A DNA stretch of 64,000 nt, taken from positions 1-64,000 of the forward strand of contig CAWCWN010000006.1 of the NCBI GenBank assembly GCA_963799245.1, read 5' to 3'. Both the position numbers and the translations under genes were made by a program. Source of the stretch: CAWCWN01 sp963799245. Lineage in GTDB: Bacteria; Chloroflexota; Ktedonobacteria; Ktedonobacterales; Ktedonobacteraceae. Numbering within the stretch: the stretch's first letter is position 1; each line of letters opens with the position of its first letter. Under the pieces are notes generated by a model. The model was not told where the DNA came from. It did no database searches and saw only the letters and a list, made by a program, of their open reading frames with translations. This document shows positions 11,979 through 20,707 of this stretch, in pieces.

Positions 11979-14038
11979 TTACAGCAGGTGGAGCGTCCGG
12001 GTTTTGGCGATGGCCTGGGCGCGGCTCTGCACGTTCAGTTTGCCATAGATATTCAGGACATGCTTCTTGACCGTGTTGACACTCAGGACTAGCTGGCGGG
12101 CGATCTCCCGGTTGGAAGCCCCTTCCAGAACCAGCCGCAGCACGTCGCGCTCGCGCGGCGTGAGAGGCTCCATGAGCGAGAAGGACACCTGTCCCGTCAG
12201 ATCGCAGCGCTCCTCCTCCCCCTGCTGGGAGTCGGGCAGCGCCAGGGCCGACAGGAGGCGCAGCGACGGCCGGAGCGTCTCGCAGAGGTTGTGCTGCTCG
12301 ATCAGGCGTTCCGCCTCCTCTGAGGCGGATGCCGCCAGCGCATGGGAGACCGCCTCGGCGATCAGCCCGTGCTGTTCGAGCCAGCGGCTGGCGCGCAGGT
12401 GCAGGAGCGGGACCTGCGTGGGGGCCGTCTGCTGCAGGCGCTGGCGCAGGGCCTCAGCGAACAGATGGTAGTAGCGATACCAGCACCGTTCGTCGTCGAG
12501 TGGTATCAGGAACAGGTTTGCGTGCTCCAGCAGGCCGAGTTGTTCCTGGCTGTCACTCTGCGCCCGCACGGCATCGCACAGCGGGGCACTCAGGCGATCC
12601 AGCAGAGCGGTCTGTAACAAAAAGTCCTGGACGGCCTGAGGTTGGCGGCTGAGGACTTCGTCCAGCAGGTAGTCCACGACGTAGTGATGGCTGCCACTGA
12701 ATGTCGCCATAAAGGCAAGGGGGTCATCACAATCCTGCAGGGAAAGAGCCGCCAGGTGCAAGCCGGTGATCCAGCCTTCCGTGCGCCCGCGCAGCAGCGA
12801 ACACTCCTCGTCCGACAGGTGCAATCCCATCTTCTTTATGAGGTACGTGGCTGTTTCCTCGTGCGTGAAGCGCAGGTCGCTGGCCCGTAGCTCCAGAAGG
12901 TTGTCCCGGCCACGCAGGAGGGCCAGCGGGAGCGGCGGGTCCTCGCGAGTGGCCAGGACGAGATGCAGGTGTGGAGGCAGATGCTCCAGTAGAAAGGAGA
13001 GCGCGTGATGAAGCGACCTGTTAGTGATGAAGTGGTAATCGTCCAGGACGAGGACGGCGTGTTCCTGCTCCCTGCTCATCCTGGCCTCCAGGCCGTTGAT
13101 CAGTGACGTCAGCACGTTCTCCAGTGATGCGCGCTGCAAAGGGTGAGGGAAGGCCTGCACCGTCCTGCCCAGGCCAGGGTCGGAGGCCTGTAAAGCGGCG
13201 AGTAAATAGGCGAGGAAGCGTAGCGGGTCATTATCCCGGGGCTCAAGCGAGAGCCAGGCGGCGGGAATGGCGTACGAGGCCAGCCAATCAGCGAGCAGGG
13301 TGGACTTGCCGAACCCGGCGGGCGCCGAAAGGAGGATCAGGTTCTGATTCAGGCCCTGCTGCAGTCGCTGGATCAAGCGGGGACGATGTACCAGATGAGG
13401 CCGTGGGAGCGGGGCGAGGAGTTTGCTGGCGAGCAGCATGTTGCCTGGCACAGCAGAGATCAGAGGCGCCGTCCGGGCCATGCGATCACTGGCTCTCTCG
13501 TTCTCCGCCATGCGCCTGTGTGCGCTGTTGTCGTGGCGAATTCTGTGCCGGGCAGCCGCGCTCATGCTATCGAAGCGGTAGAGACAGCCCTGGGTGCCAT
13601 CGGGCAAAGAGGCGTCGACTTTGTCAAGGGAACCTGGCAGGAAGATGTTCTCTCCACGCACAGTGGCCGAGGCGGCCCGGGCCCTACCTTCTTTCTGGTG
13701 CCGGACTGACTGCGCGCCGGGCCGGAATGCCTGCGCCACCTGCTCTAAGCGAGTCAAGGACAGGTCGATGGCCCTGCCCAGGTAGCGCTTGGTCAGTTTT
13801 CCTGTGACGCGCGCGTAGGCATACCAGTACCCCTCTCCCCCCTCTGCTTGCGCTCTTTGCGCGCCGTGAAGGAGCCATTCTGGCCACGAAAGGCGAACGA
13901 AGAGCTCTGCCCTAGCTCCAGCAACCAGGCGGGGTTGGAAGGGATCAAATCCGGTGCCTCACCCGACCCGCCCTCGTGCAGTTCATATGCCTGGTTCGAG
14001 GAAGACCAGATGAGCGAATAGCCTGCGCTTTTTGGCAT
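11979..14038 (-). pseudogene. MalT-like LuxR regulator, frameshifted and lacking its middle domain
   Basis: ATP-dependent LuxR-family activator of the MalT/LAL type. The N-terminal module (MPKSAGYSLIWSSSNQAYEL) is one I associate with Ktedonobacteria. Its start at 14038 has AGGGAG upstream. One frameshift near 13830 in a G-run (AGAGGGGTACTGG) separates it from YWYAYARVTGKLTKRYLG and the rest. Next come the NTPase with Walker A (PAGFGKSTLL), Walker B (VLVLDDYH), and a C-terminal LuxR helix-turn-helix (LTPRERDVLRLVLEGASNRE). Relatives have about 300 residues of TPR sensor between ERLIEQH and the HTH; here only about 45 remain, so the sensor is nearly deleted, in frame. Its position beside the PTS operon suggests a sugar regulator, probably now inactive. 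Confidence 0.8.
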
Positions 14039-14389
14039 CTCATACTCCCTTATCGCATATCGCATAAATCCCCCTGGACAGGAGCCATGAGCGCTCTGAC
14101 TCAGCCTTTGACACCATCCCTGGCGACAAAGATCTGTGGGAGATATCTCAACACACTCGGTGGATCTGTATAAATAGTATACACTTTGAGGCGCTGTGTT
14201 ACCCAACCGGTGTTACCTACCGGGTGCCCACAACTCTTATCTCTTTGTGGAATATGCTCGACCGCACGACGTGTCCTTTCCGTTCAAGCCGGTAGACTGC
14301 CAGGACTCTCATTCGGGAGTAGCCGCTTTACAAATTTCGATTTCCCACTCTTCATCATTGCTGCGGTACGTACTTTGCTGGTAAAGATA
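14039..14389. other. Non-coding region with a diverged repeat
   Basis: No gene seen. Positions 14197-14405 resemble 20471-20654: both begin with TGTTACCCAACCGG and end in the same 16-bp palindrome-like site. Identity is clear at both ends and patchy in the middle. Confidence 0.4.
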
Positions 14390-14748
14390 TTGTAAACGAT
14401 TACAATGGTTTTGTCAAGGGATTCTTACAAGATGAAAACATTATATTGCTTATGGTGTGCTTGAAATAAATCTGAACTCGGCAGATAGCTGCGGATGGTC
14501 AGCTTCGTTTATAAATCGTTTACAGATCAAAACGCTGGTCGAAGCGCAAATCGCACTACTTTAGGCCGTATCGTTTACAACGATCTTTGCACTGCTGGAT
14601 GTTCTGTACGAGGCTGCTCTGGGAAGGGAAGGCGAGAGCTGTGCAAATATGCAAGGGCTTTAACGGGTTCATGCATGAAATCGTTTGGAATAATCGTAGC
14701 ATTCTCGACAAGAATGTGCTACACTCTGATCGCATCGTTTACAACAAT
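14390..14748. promoter_or_regulatory. Cluster of LacI-type operator-like sites
   Basis: Sites sharing the core ATCGTTTACA: TTGTAAACGATTACAA at 14390-14405, AATCGTTTACAG at 14513-14524, the perfect palindrome ATCGTTTACAACGAT at 14570-14584, a weaker ATCGTTTGGAATAAT near 14690, and ATCGTTTACAACAAT at 14734-14748. The central CG within an inverted repeat is the standard LacI/CcpA operator form. The sites precede a lacI-family gene, suggesting autoregulation. Confidence 0.7.
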
Positions 14749-14792
14749 GAATGCTGTGCCTGTGTTCTGATGTGAAGAGGTAAGAATTTTGC

Positions 14793-15788
14793 ATGATTAG
14801 CATCAAGGATGTCGCCGAGGCCGCCGGGGTATCCACCGCCACAGTGTCGCGGGTGCTCTCCAATGGCCTGCATGTACGCCCTCAGGTGCGTGAACGTGTG
14901 ATGGCGGAGGTGGAACGCTTAGGCTATCGGCCCAACCTGGTGGCGCGCAGCTTGCGCTCCCAACAATCGCGTACCATTGGCCTGTTCGTCTCCGATATTC
15001 GCAGCCCTTTCTTTACCTCGATCAGCAGGGCCGTTGAAGATACTGCCTACGAGCAGGGCTTCAGCGTCTTTCTGTGCAACACCGATGAAGACCCGAAGAA
15101 GGAAGCGATCTATCTCAACCTGCAGCGTGATGAACATGTCGCGGGGGTGATTTTCTCGCCCACCCGCCAGACTCTGACCGGCTTCAATGCTGCTCGCCTC
15201 CCCTTCCCGCTCGTGGTCATTGACCGCTCCATGCCGGACAGCGATGTGGATGTCGTGGTGCTTGATAACGTCGATGCCGGCTATCGGCTCACCAGCCATC
15301 TGATTGAGAATGGATATCGGAGGATTGCGGCTCTGTGTGGTGAGATGAGCACGACCGGGCCAGAGCGGCGAGCAGGATATGAGAAGGCCTTGCGGTCGCA
15401 TGGACTTGCCCCGCCAGCCGACCAGGTCAAGTATCTCCCGCCGAAGATAGAGGCGAGCTACGCGGCGACATTAAAACTGCTCGCCGCGGCAGAGCCGCCC
15501 GACGCCCTCTTGACGACTAACAACGTGCTGGGGGCGGGAGCTTTGCAGGCCATTCGAGAGCGCCATCTCGTGATTCCCGACGATATAGCCCTGGTCACCT
15601 TCGACGAAACCACCTGGACGTCGCTCGTCCAACCTCCCATTACCCTCATTGATCAGCCGACTTATGAGATCGGCAGGACTGCGACCGAGTTGCTCCTGCA
15701 GCGCATCGCCGATCCCGATCGTCCCACGCGCCAGGTGATCATGAAGGGACAGCTACTGGTGCGGGGGTCAAGCGCCCCTCGTTGCTGA
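14793..15788 (+). CDS. LacI-family transcriptional regulator
   Basis: A 331-residue repressor. Residues 1-50 form the LacI helix-turn-helix and hinge (MISIKDVAEAAGVSTATVSR, then the hinge VARSLRSQQSRTIGL), followed by a periplasmic-binding-protein-like effector domain (GLFVSDIRSPFF; DALLTTNNVLGAGALQAI; VTFDETTWTSLVQPPITLI). It probably binds the operator-like sites just upstream and the identical 16-bp site before pyrD at 20639. Its effector is unknown; the position between the fructose PTS and PDH operons suggests a sugar or sugar phosphate. GAAGAGG about 12-18 bases upstream is the ribosome-binding site. Full length for the family. Confidence 0.92.
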   Translation: MISIKDVAEAAGVSTATVSRVLSNGLHVRPQVRERVMAEVERLGYRPNLVARSLRSQQSRTIGLFVSDIRSPFFTSISRAVEDTAYEQGFSVFLCNTDEDPKKEAIYLNLQRDEHVAGVIFSPTRQTLTGFNAARLPFPLVVIDRSMPDSDVDVVVLDNVDAGYRLTSHLIENGYRRIAALCGEMSTTGPERRAGYEKALRSHGLAPPADQVKYLPPKIEASYAATLKLLAAAEPPDALLTTNNVLGAGALQAIRERHLVIPDDIALVTFDETTWTSLVQPPITLIDQPTYEIGRTATELLLQRIADPDRPTRQVIMKGQLLVRGSSAPRC

Positions 15789-16115
15789 AGCAGCAGGGCC
15801 CGTTTGTGACTGCTCCCCACAGCTAAAAGCCGCGACTTTCGGGCGAGGATATTGTCCATGGGTAGCTGTCGTCGTCCTCGGCTAGCAGGGCTTTGCGCGA
15901 CAGGCCGTCCTTCCAGCTTTGCCGGCAAAAATCACCCGAGAATTACTCCTTTTGGGTACTGCCTTGTCCCTTTCCTGTCAGCTACGCTTTTCACCGAGAC
16001 AAAAGACACTCTGTTTGGCTGCTAGCGCACCAGAGGGGAACGTTCCCAACACGCTCAAGCTTTTTTCGACAGAACCCGTTATTACGCAGGCAGGAAGGCA
16101 GGAAGGAGATGGGGC
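15789..16115. other. Intergenic region upstream of the CBS-PDH operon
   Basis: Holds copy B of the 39-bp element at 15924-15962 and the ribosome-binding site (AGGAAGGAGATGGGGC) of the CBS gene. No gene seen. Confidence 0.5.
15924..15962 (+). promoter_or_regulatory. 39-bp shared upstream element, copy B (CBS-PDH operon)
   Basis: Matches 11852-11890 on the opposite strand at 37 of 39 positions. It lies 153 bp upstream of the CBS gene start and points the same way relative to its operon as copy A does to ptsP. Confidence 0.7.
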
Positions 16116-16583
16116 ATGAAGGCTGAAGACGTCATGACTACCAGGGTGATTACCGTCACGCCAAACCAGAGCAGACAGCAGGTGGCGCGCCTGCTCGCGC
16201 AGCACCGCATCAGCGGCCTGCCCGTGGTCAACAATGAGCATATCGTGGTGGGGGTGGTGACCGAGTACGATCTCATCAGCAAAAAAGGGCAGGTGGTTGC
16301 CGACATAATGACTCGCGGGGTCATCAGCGTGGCCCCGGCCAGCGATCTGGATGAGGTGAGCCATATCCTCGTCCACGAGCGCATCAAGCGCCTGCCCGTG
16401 CTCGACCAGGGGAAAGTCGTGGGCATCATCAGTCGTGCCGACCTGGTCAGGGAGATGGCCTTGCACTGGGAGTGCTCCGTGTGCGGGGAGGTGGTACGTA
16501 GCGAGGAACAGCCGGAACGCTGCCCTTGCTGTGGCACAAGCAAAATGACCGCTTCACTTGAGCCGGCCCCACCAGGATCGTAA
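16116..16583 (+). CDS. Tandem CBS-domain protein with C-terminal zinc ribbon
   Basis: A 155-residue cytosolic protein. Two CBS domains (about 1-60: MKAEDVMTTRVITVTPNQS; about 62-120: VADIMTRGVISVAPASDLDE), a Bateman module that normally binds adenine nucleotides, precede a rubredoxin-like zinc ribbon (CSVCGEVV...CPCC, about 127-148). It is separated from the E1alpha gene of PDH by only 28 bp and is probably the first gene of that operon. An energy-sensing partner or regulator of the pathway is an inference from this position. Strong ribosome-binding site just upstream. Confidence 0.9.
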   Translation: MKAEDVMTTRVITVTPNQSRQQVARLLAQHRISGLPVVNNEHIVVGVVTEYDLISKKGQVVADIMTRGVISVAPASDLDEVSHILVHERIKRLPVLDQGKVVGIISRADLVREMALHWECSVCGEVVRSEEQPERCPCCGTSKMTASLEPAPPGS

Positions 16584-16611
16584 GCAAAAGCAAGAAAGGA
16601 TCAGGTGCACT

Positions 16612-17763
16612 GTGGGCACGAAAAGCAAGCAGCAAATAGATACGAAGGGCGCTGCATCAGCCCGGGAGCACACACAGGTTCCCATTCCTGAGGGTGAAGA
16701 CCGTGAGACCCTGCTCAGCTACTATCACCAGATGCTGCTTATTCGGCGCTTTGAGGAGAAGACGGGGGAGATGTATACCAAAGCTCGCATCGGCGGCTAC
16801 TGTCATCTCAATCTCGGCGAAGAAGCGACAGTCGTCGGCTTCTGCGCGGGCCTGGAGCCCGCGGACTATGTGTATACGAACTACCGCGAGCACGGCTATG
16901 CCATTGGCCGCGGCATCTCGCCGGAGGCGGTCATGGCGGAGTTATTCGGTAAGCAGACGGGCTGTTCCCATGGCCGCGGCGGCTCGATGCATCTCTTTGA
17001 CATCCAGCGTCACTTCATGGGCGGCTACGCCATCGTGGGTGGGCAGATCCCGCTGGCGACTGGAGCGGCCTTCGCGCTGGCCTACCGCGCTTCCCACGAC
17101 ATTGTGGCCTGCCAGATGGGCGAGGGGACGACCAACGGCGGCCCCTTCTATGAATCGCTCAACCTGGCCAAGATTTTTCACCTGCCCATCATTTATTTTG
17201 TCGTCAACAACCAGTATGGCATGGGGCTGCGCGTGGAAAAGGGCTCGGCGGTAGGTGAGATCTATCGCAAGGCCTGCGCCTTCGACATGTACAGTGAACG
17301 TGTGGACGGGACCGATGTACTGGCCGTGCGCGATGCGATGCGCCGTGCAGCCGCTCTCGCGCGCGAGCAGCATGAGCCCAGCCTGGTTGAGGCGGTCAGC
17401 TTCCGCTTTCGTGGTCACTCGGTGGTGGACCCTGACCGCTACAGGGATTCCGAGGAGATCAAGGCGGGACGGGCGGCCAACGATCCCATCATGGCCTTCG
17501 CCGCGCGTCTGCAGGCGGCCGGGCTGATTGATGAGGTGGGGCTGCAGCGGGTCGAGGAGCAGGTGGAGCGGGAGGTGGAGCAGGCGGTCAAGTTCGCCTC
17601 TGAGAGCCCTGATCCAGCGCTGGAAACGCTTTTTGACTATATCTATGCATCGACTGAAACTGAGTCTAGCCGCCACCCTCACCCGCCCCTTGGGCAGGTA
17701 ATAGGTAATAAGGAGACAGGTAATAGCGGCGTTGGAGATACGAAGACAGAGCAGAGGAGGTAG
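16612..17763 (+). CDS. pdhA: Pyruvate dehydrogenase E1 component, alpha subunit
   Basis: Thiamine-diphosphate-dependent decarboxylase subunit of the 2-oxoacid dehydrogenase complex, forming a heterotetramer with the beta subunit encoded next. Family features: SYYHQMLLIRRFEEK at the start of the conserved region, GRGGSMHLFD, the ThDP motif GEGTTNGGPFYESLN ending in VVNN, and the phosphorylation-loop-like RFRGHSVVDPDRYR. GTG at 16612 is favoured because purine-rich sites lie just upstream; an in-frame TTG at 16558 would overlap the CBS gene. The last 35 or so residues (from TETESSRHPHPP) are an unusual hydrophilic tail. An acetoin dehydrogenase or branched-chain complex cannot be excluded. Confidence 0.9.
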   Translation: MGTKSKQQIDTKGAASAREHTQVPIPEGEDRETLLSYYHQMLLIRRFEEKTGEMYTKARIGGYCHLNLGEEATVVGFCAGLEPADYVYTNYREHGYAIGRGISPEAVMAELFGKQTGCSHGRGGSMHLFDIQRHFMGGYAIVGGQIPLATGAAFALAYRASHDIVACQMGEGTTNGGPFYESLNLAKIFHLPIIYFVVNNQYGMGLRVEKGSAVGEIYRKACAFDMYSERVDGTDVLAVRDAMRRAAALAREQHEPSLVEAVSFRFRGHSVVDPDRYRDSEEIKAGRAANDPIMAFAARLQAAGLIDEVGLQRVEEQVEREVEQAVKFASESPDPALETLFDYIYASTETESSRHPHPPLGQVIGNKETGNSGVGDTKTEQRR

Positions 17764-17765
17764 GT

Positions 17766-18755
17766 ATGGCTCTGAAGACCTATCGACAGGTGCTGCATGA
17801 CACGCTGCGCGAAGAGCTGCTGCGCGATGAGGACGTATTGCTCATGGGTGAGGAGATTGGCAACTTTGAGGGCTCCTACAAAATCACGGCGGGCCTGCTC
17901 AAGGAGTTCGGCCCCCGGCGCGTGGTAGACATGCCCATCGCCGAAAACGGCTTCGTGGGCCTGGCCACCGGGGCGGCGATGCTGGGGCTGCGGCCCGTCG
18001 TGGAGATCATGACCATCAATTTTATCATCCTGGCCATGGATGAGATCGTCAACCATGCCGCCAAGATCTATTACATGTTTGGCGGCCAGTGTCCTATCCC
18101 CATGGTTATTCGCACGCCGGGTGGGGGCGGCCAGCAGCTGGCGGCCACCCACTCGCAGAACCTGGAGGTCTGGTTCGCTCATATCCCCGGCCTCAAGGTC
18201 GTGGCTCCCTCCACGCCTGCCGATGCGCGGGGGATGTTGCGCACGGCGGTGCGCGATAACAACCCGGTGATCTTCCTGGAGAACCTGGCGCTCTACAACG
18301 TCAAGGGTGAGGTTCCAGACGGCAATGAGAGCGTCCCTTTCGGGCAGGCCAGCGTGACCAGAGAGGGCACGGACCTGACGGTCATCAGCTACTCGCGCAT
18401 GGCAGCGGTGGCCCTGGATGTGGCAAACCGCATGCAGGAGGAGAACGGGCTGAGTATCGAGGTAGTCGACGTGCGCTCGCTGCGCCCGCTGGATAGCCAG
18501 ACGATCATCAACTCGGTCAGGCAAACAAACCGCGCGATCGTCTTTGAGGAAGACTGGCTCTCGTTTGGCGTGGGCGCCGAGATCGCCGCGCGTGTGCAGG
18601 AGGAGGCCTTCGATGATCTGGATGCGCCGGTCACACGCGTGGCGAGTGTCGAGGTTCCGCTGCCCTACTCCAAGCCACTGGAACGAGCAGCACTGACCGG
18701 AGCGAAGCAGTTAGAAGATGCGATACACGCACTCGCACCCCGACGGAGGAGGTAG
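17766..18755 (+). CDS. pdhB: Pyruvate dehydrogenase E1 component, beta subunit
   Basis: A 329-residue beta subunit of the E1 heterotetramer. Typical features are the N-terminal LLMGEEIGNFEGSYKIT, MPIAENGFVGLATGAAMLGL, and the C-terminal transketolase-type domain (IEVVDVRSLRPLDSQTI, then RAIVFEEDWLSFGVGAEI). It begins two bases after the E1alpha stop with GAGGAGG just upstream, so the pair is translated together. Length and domain layout are normal. Confidence 0.93.
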   Translation: MALKTYRQVLHDTLREELLRDEDVLLMGEEIGNFEGSYKITAGLLKEFGPRRVVDMPIAENGFVGLATGAAMLGLRPVVEIMTINFIILAMDEIVNHAAKIYYMFGGQCPIPMVIRTPGGGGQQLAATHSQNLEVWFAHIPGLKVVAPSTPADARGMLRTAVRDNNPVIFLENLALYNVKGEVPDGNESVPFGQASVTREGTDLTVISYSRMAAVALDVANRMQEENGLSIEVVDVRSLRPLDSQTIINSVRQTNRAIVFEEDWLSFGVGAEIAARVQEEAFDDLDAPVTRVASVEVPLPYSKPLERAALTGAKQLEDAIHALAPRRRR

Positions 18756-18762
18756 TAGCGTT

Positions 18763-20040
18763 ATGGCTGAAATCACGATGCCCCGTCTCAGCGACACCAT
18801 GGAGGAGGGTACGATCGCGCGCTGGCTGAAGCAGCCTGGTGATGAGGTCAAGAAGGGTGAGATCCTGGCCGAGATCGAGACCGATAAAGCCACAATGGAC
18901 CTGGAGGCCTACGAGGGAGGCACCCTGCAGCAGATCCTGGTGCAGGAGGGAGAGACCGTGCCCATTGGACAGGCCGTGGCCCTCATTGGCAGCGGCGCAG
19001 TGGCCCAGCAGCCGCCCTCAGCGCCCTCGGCGGCCAAAGCCGAAGCTAAAAGTGGAAGCGATGGAGCAAGCGCGCCGGGCTACTCGGCGCCAGCCGCGGC
19101 GAGTGCCGGCACCAGCGGCACCACTACCCATGATGAGGTCAAAGCGTCCCCTCTGGCAAGGCGCATGGCCGAAGAGCACAATATCGACCTGAGCCAGGTG
19201 CAAGGAACGGGCCCTGCAGGTCGCATTGTGCGCGATGACATCGAGGACCTGCTCGAAAAGCGCGAGGTTCCAGCGCCCGGGCCGGCCACTCCCCAGGAAG
19301 CGGCTCCCACCCCTTCTGCTCCCGCCGCCCCGCCGCCGGCTGCCCCTGAGCCTGAGGCTGAGCTCGTGAAGCTCTCACGCGTGCAGCTGCTCATCGCGCG
19401 CCGACTGGCCGAGTCGAAGCAGACCATCCCGCACTTCTATGTCAGCAGTGAGGTCGATATGACGGACCTGCTGGCTGTGCGCCAGACCCTCAACGCGAAT
19501 CAGGGCGAAGAAGGCGTGAAGGTTATCGTCAACGACTTGATCATCAAGGCCGCCGCGCTGGCTCTCGAAAAGTTCCCTGAGGTCAATAGCTCCCTTAAGG
19601 AAGATCATTTTGTTCGCTACAAACACATCCATGTCGGTATGGCCGTCGATGCCCCGACCGGGCTGGTTGTGCCGGTGATCCGCGATGCCAACACCAAGGG
19701 GGTGCGCTCCATCGCACGCGAGACCAGGGCCCTCGTCGTCAAGGCTCGCATCAACAAGCTGGCGCCGGCCGACCTGGAGGGTGGGACCTTCTCAGTCTCG
19801 AACCTGGGCATGATGGACGCCTTCACCTTCATCGCGGTCATCAATCCCCCGCAGGCCGCGATCCTGGCGATAGCGGCAACACACAGGCAATTTGTACCGC
19901 TGGACGGGCAGCCAGTAATCCGCGACCTGATGACGATGACGCTCTCGGCCGACCATCGGATCGTCTCGGGGGCGACGGTGGCCCGTTTCCTGCAGGAGGT
20001 CAAGCAGTTGCTGCAGAACCCGTACAGTGTGCTGGGCTAG
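18763..20040 (+). CDS. pdhC: Dihydrolipoamide acetyltransferase (E2) of PDH
   Basis: A 425-residue acyltransferase core of the complex. It has one lipoyl domain (residues 1-75, lipoylated Lys42 in ETDKATM), an Ala/Pro linker, a peripheral-subunit-binding domain (about 125-160, SPLARRMAEEHNIDLSQVQG), a second Pro/Ala linker, and the catalytic domain (from about 200). The active-site motif near the C-terminus reads SADHRIVSGA: the His is present but the usual Asp of HRxxDG is Ser, a change seen in some lineages as Tyr or Ser. GGAGGAGG lies upstream of the ATG. The E3 gene expected to follow survives only as a fragment. Confidence 0.92.
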   Translation: MAEITMPRLSDTMEEGTIARWLKQPGDEVKKGEILAEIETDKATMDLEAYEGGTLQQILVQEGETVPIGQAVALIGSGAVAQQPPSAPSAAKAEAKSGSDGASAPGYSAPAAASAGTSGTTTHDEVKASPLARRMAEEHNIDLSQVQGTGPAGRIVRDDIEDLLEKREVPAPGPATPQEAAPTPSAPAAPPPAAPEPEAELVKLSRVQLLIARRLAESKQTIPHFYVSSEVDMTDLLAVRQTLNANQGEEGVKVIVNDLIIKAAALALEKFPEVNSSLKEDHFVRYKHIHVGMAVDAPTGLVVPVIRDANTKGVRSIARETRALVVKARINKLAPADLEGGTFSVSNLGMMDAFTFIAVINPPQAAILAIAATHRQFVPLDGQPVIRDLMTMTLSADHRIVSGATVARFLQEVKQLLQNPYSVLG

Positions 20041-20066
20041 CGGCGAGACGGTTGAGAAGGCACTCG

Positions 20067-20171
20067 AACCTGATAACGGAATTTTCGCTGGCCATGCGCA
20101 ATGAGCTCACAGCTGATGAGATTATCGGGACAATCCACCCGCATCCCACCCGGGCAAACAGCGCAAGCTAG
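20067..20171 (+). pseudogene. lpd: C-terminal remnant of dihydrolipoamide dehydrogenase (E3)
   Basis: Right behind E2, an open stretch reads LITEFSLAMRNELTADEIIG, then TIHPHPT, and stops at 20169-20171. This is the conserved C-terminal end of the E3 dimerisation domain, with the catalytic His-Pro pair in the HPHPT motif. Nothing of the FAD and NAD domains remains. Operon order E1alpha-E1beta-E2-E3 is common, so I infer that the E3 gene was deleted here except for its last 34 codons. The complex would need an E3 from elsewhere in the genome. Confidence 0.75.
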
Positions 20172-20262
20172 ATAGGACTCAGTCCTCTACGATTACAGGC
20201 AATAAAACAGGTTGAGGTCGGTGAGAGATCAAGCATACCCATCTGAAGGAGGTGGCTCACCT

Positions 20263-20405
20263 ATGCAAGACGTACCGGATACGGAGACGAATACTCCCGC
20301 TGAACAACTTGTTGCGGCACAGGGCTCTGCGCCTGTCGCCGCCGTCATGCCACGCGTGGTGATCGTTGGCGCGGGCTTTGCTGGCATACATGCGGCACGC
20401 GCCAG
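20263..20405 (+). pseudogene. N-terminal remnant of a type-II NADH dehydrogenase-like flavoprotein
   Basis: ATG at 20263 has a strong AAGGAGGTG site. The first 47 residues end in PRVVIVGAGFAGIHAARA, the FAD-binding GxGxxG start of NDH-2-type oxidoreductases. After about 20405 similarity ends abruptly; the frame runs on with unrelated sequence to 20532, entering the diverged repeat that starts at 20471. The gene's start signals are intact but the enzyme is gone. Confidence 0.7.
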
Positions 20406-20638
20406 AGCTCCGACGCGGATATCTCACACTCACGTCGGGACAATGGAAATATTATATATTTGCAGTACAATGTTACCCAACCGGGTGTTACATACCAGGG
20501 AGTCCCTATCTCCACACTTTTATGTAATATAAGAGCATGTTCAAGCGGAAAGACGCTGTAAAACACTCTTGCAGGTGCAGCTGACACGTATACGTAGATT
20601 TCCCGCTCTGCCCGGATAAGAGTAAGTCGGTATAATTA

Positions 20639-20654
20639 TTGTAAACGATTACAA
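20639..20654. promoter_or_regulatory. LacI-type operator-like site upstream of pyrD
   Basis: TTGTAAACGATTACAA, identical over 16 bp to 14390-14405 before the lacI-family gene. It lies 53 bp before the pyrD start codon, a position suited to repression. Confidence 0.6.
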
Positions 20655-20707
20655 ATTGTTTGTCGCGCCTTCTGGGGCTGCACAAGGCGAGAAACGAAAA
20701 GAGAACG

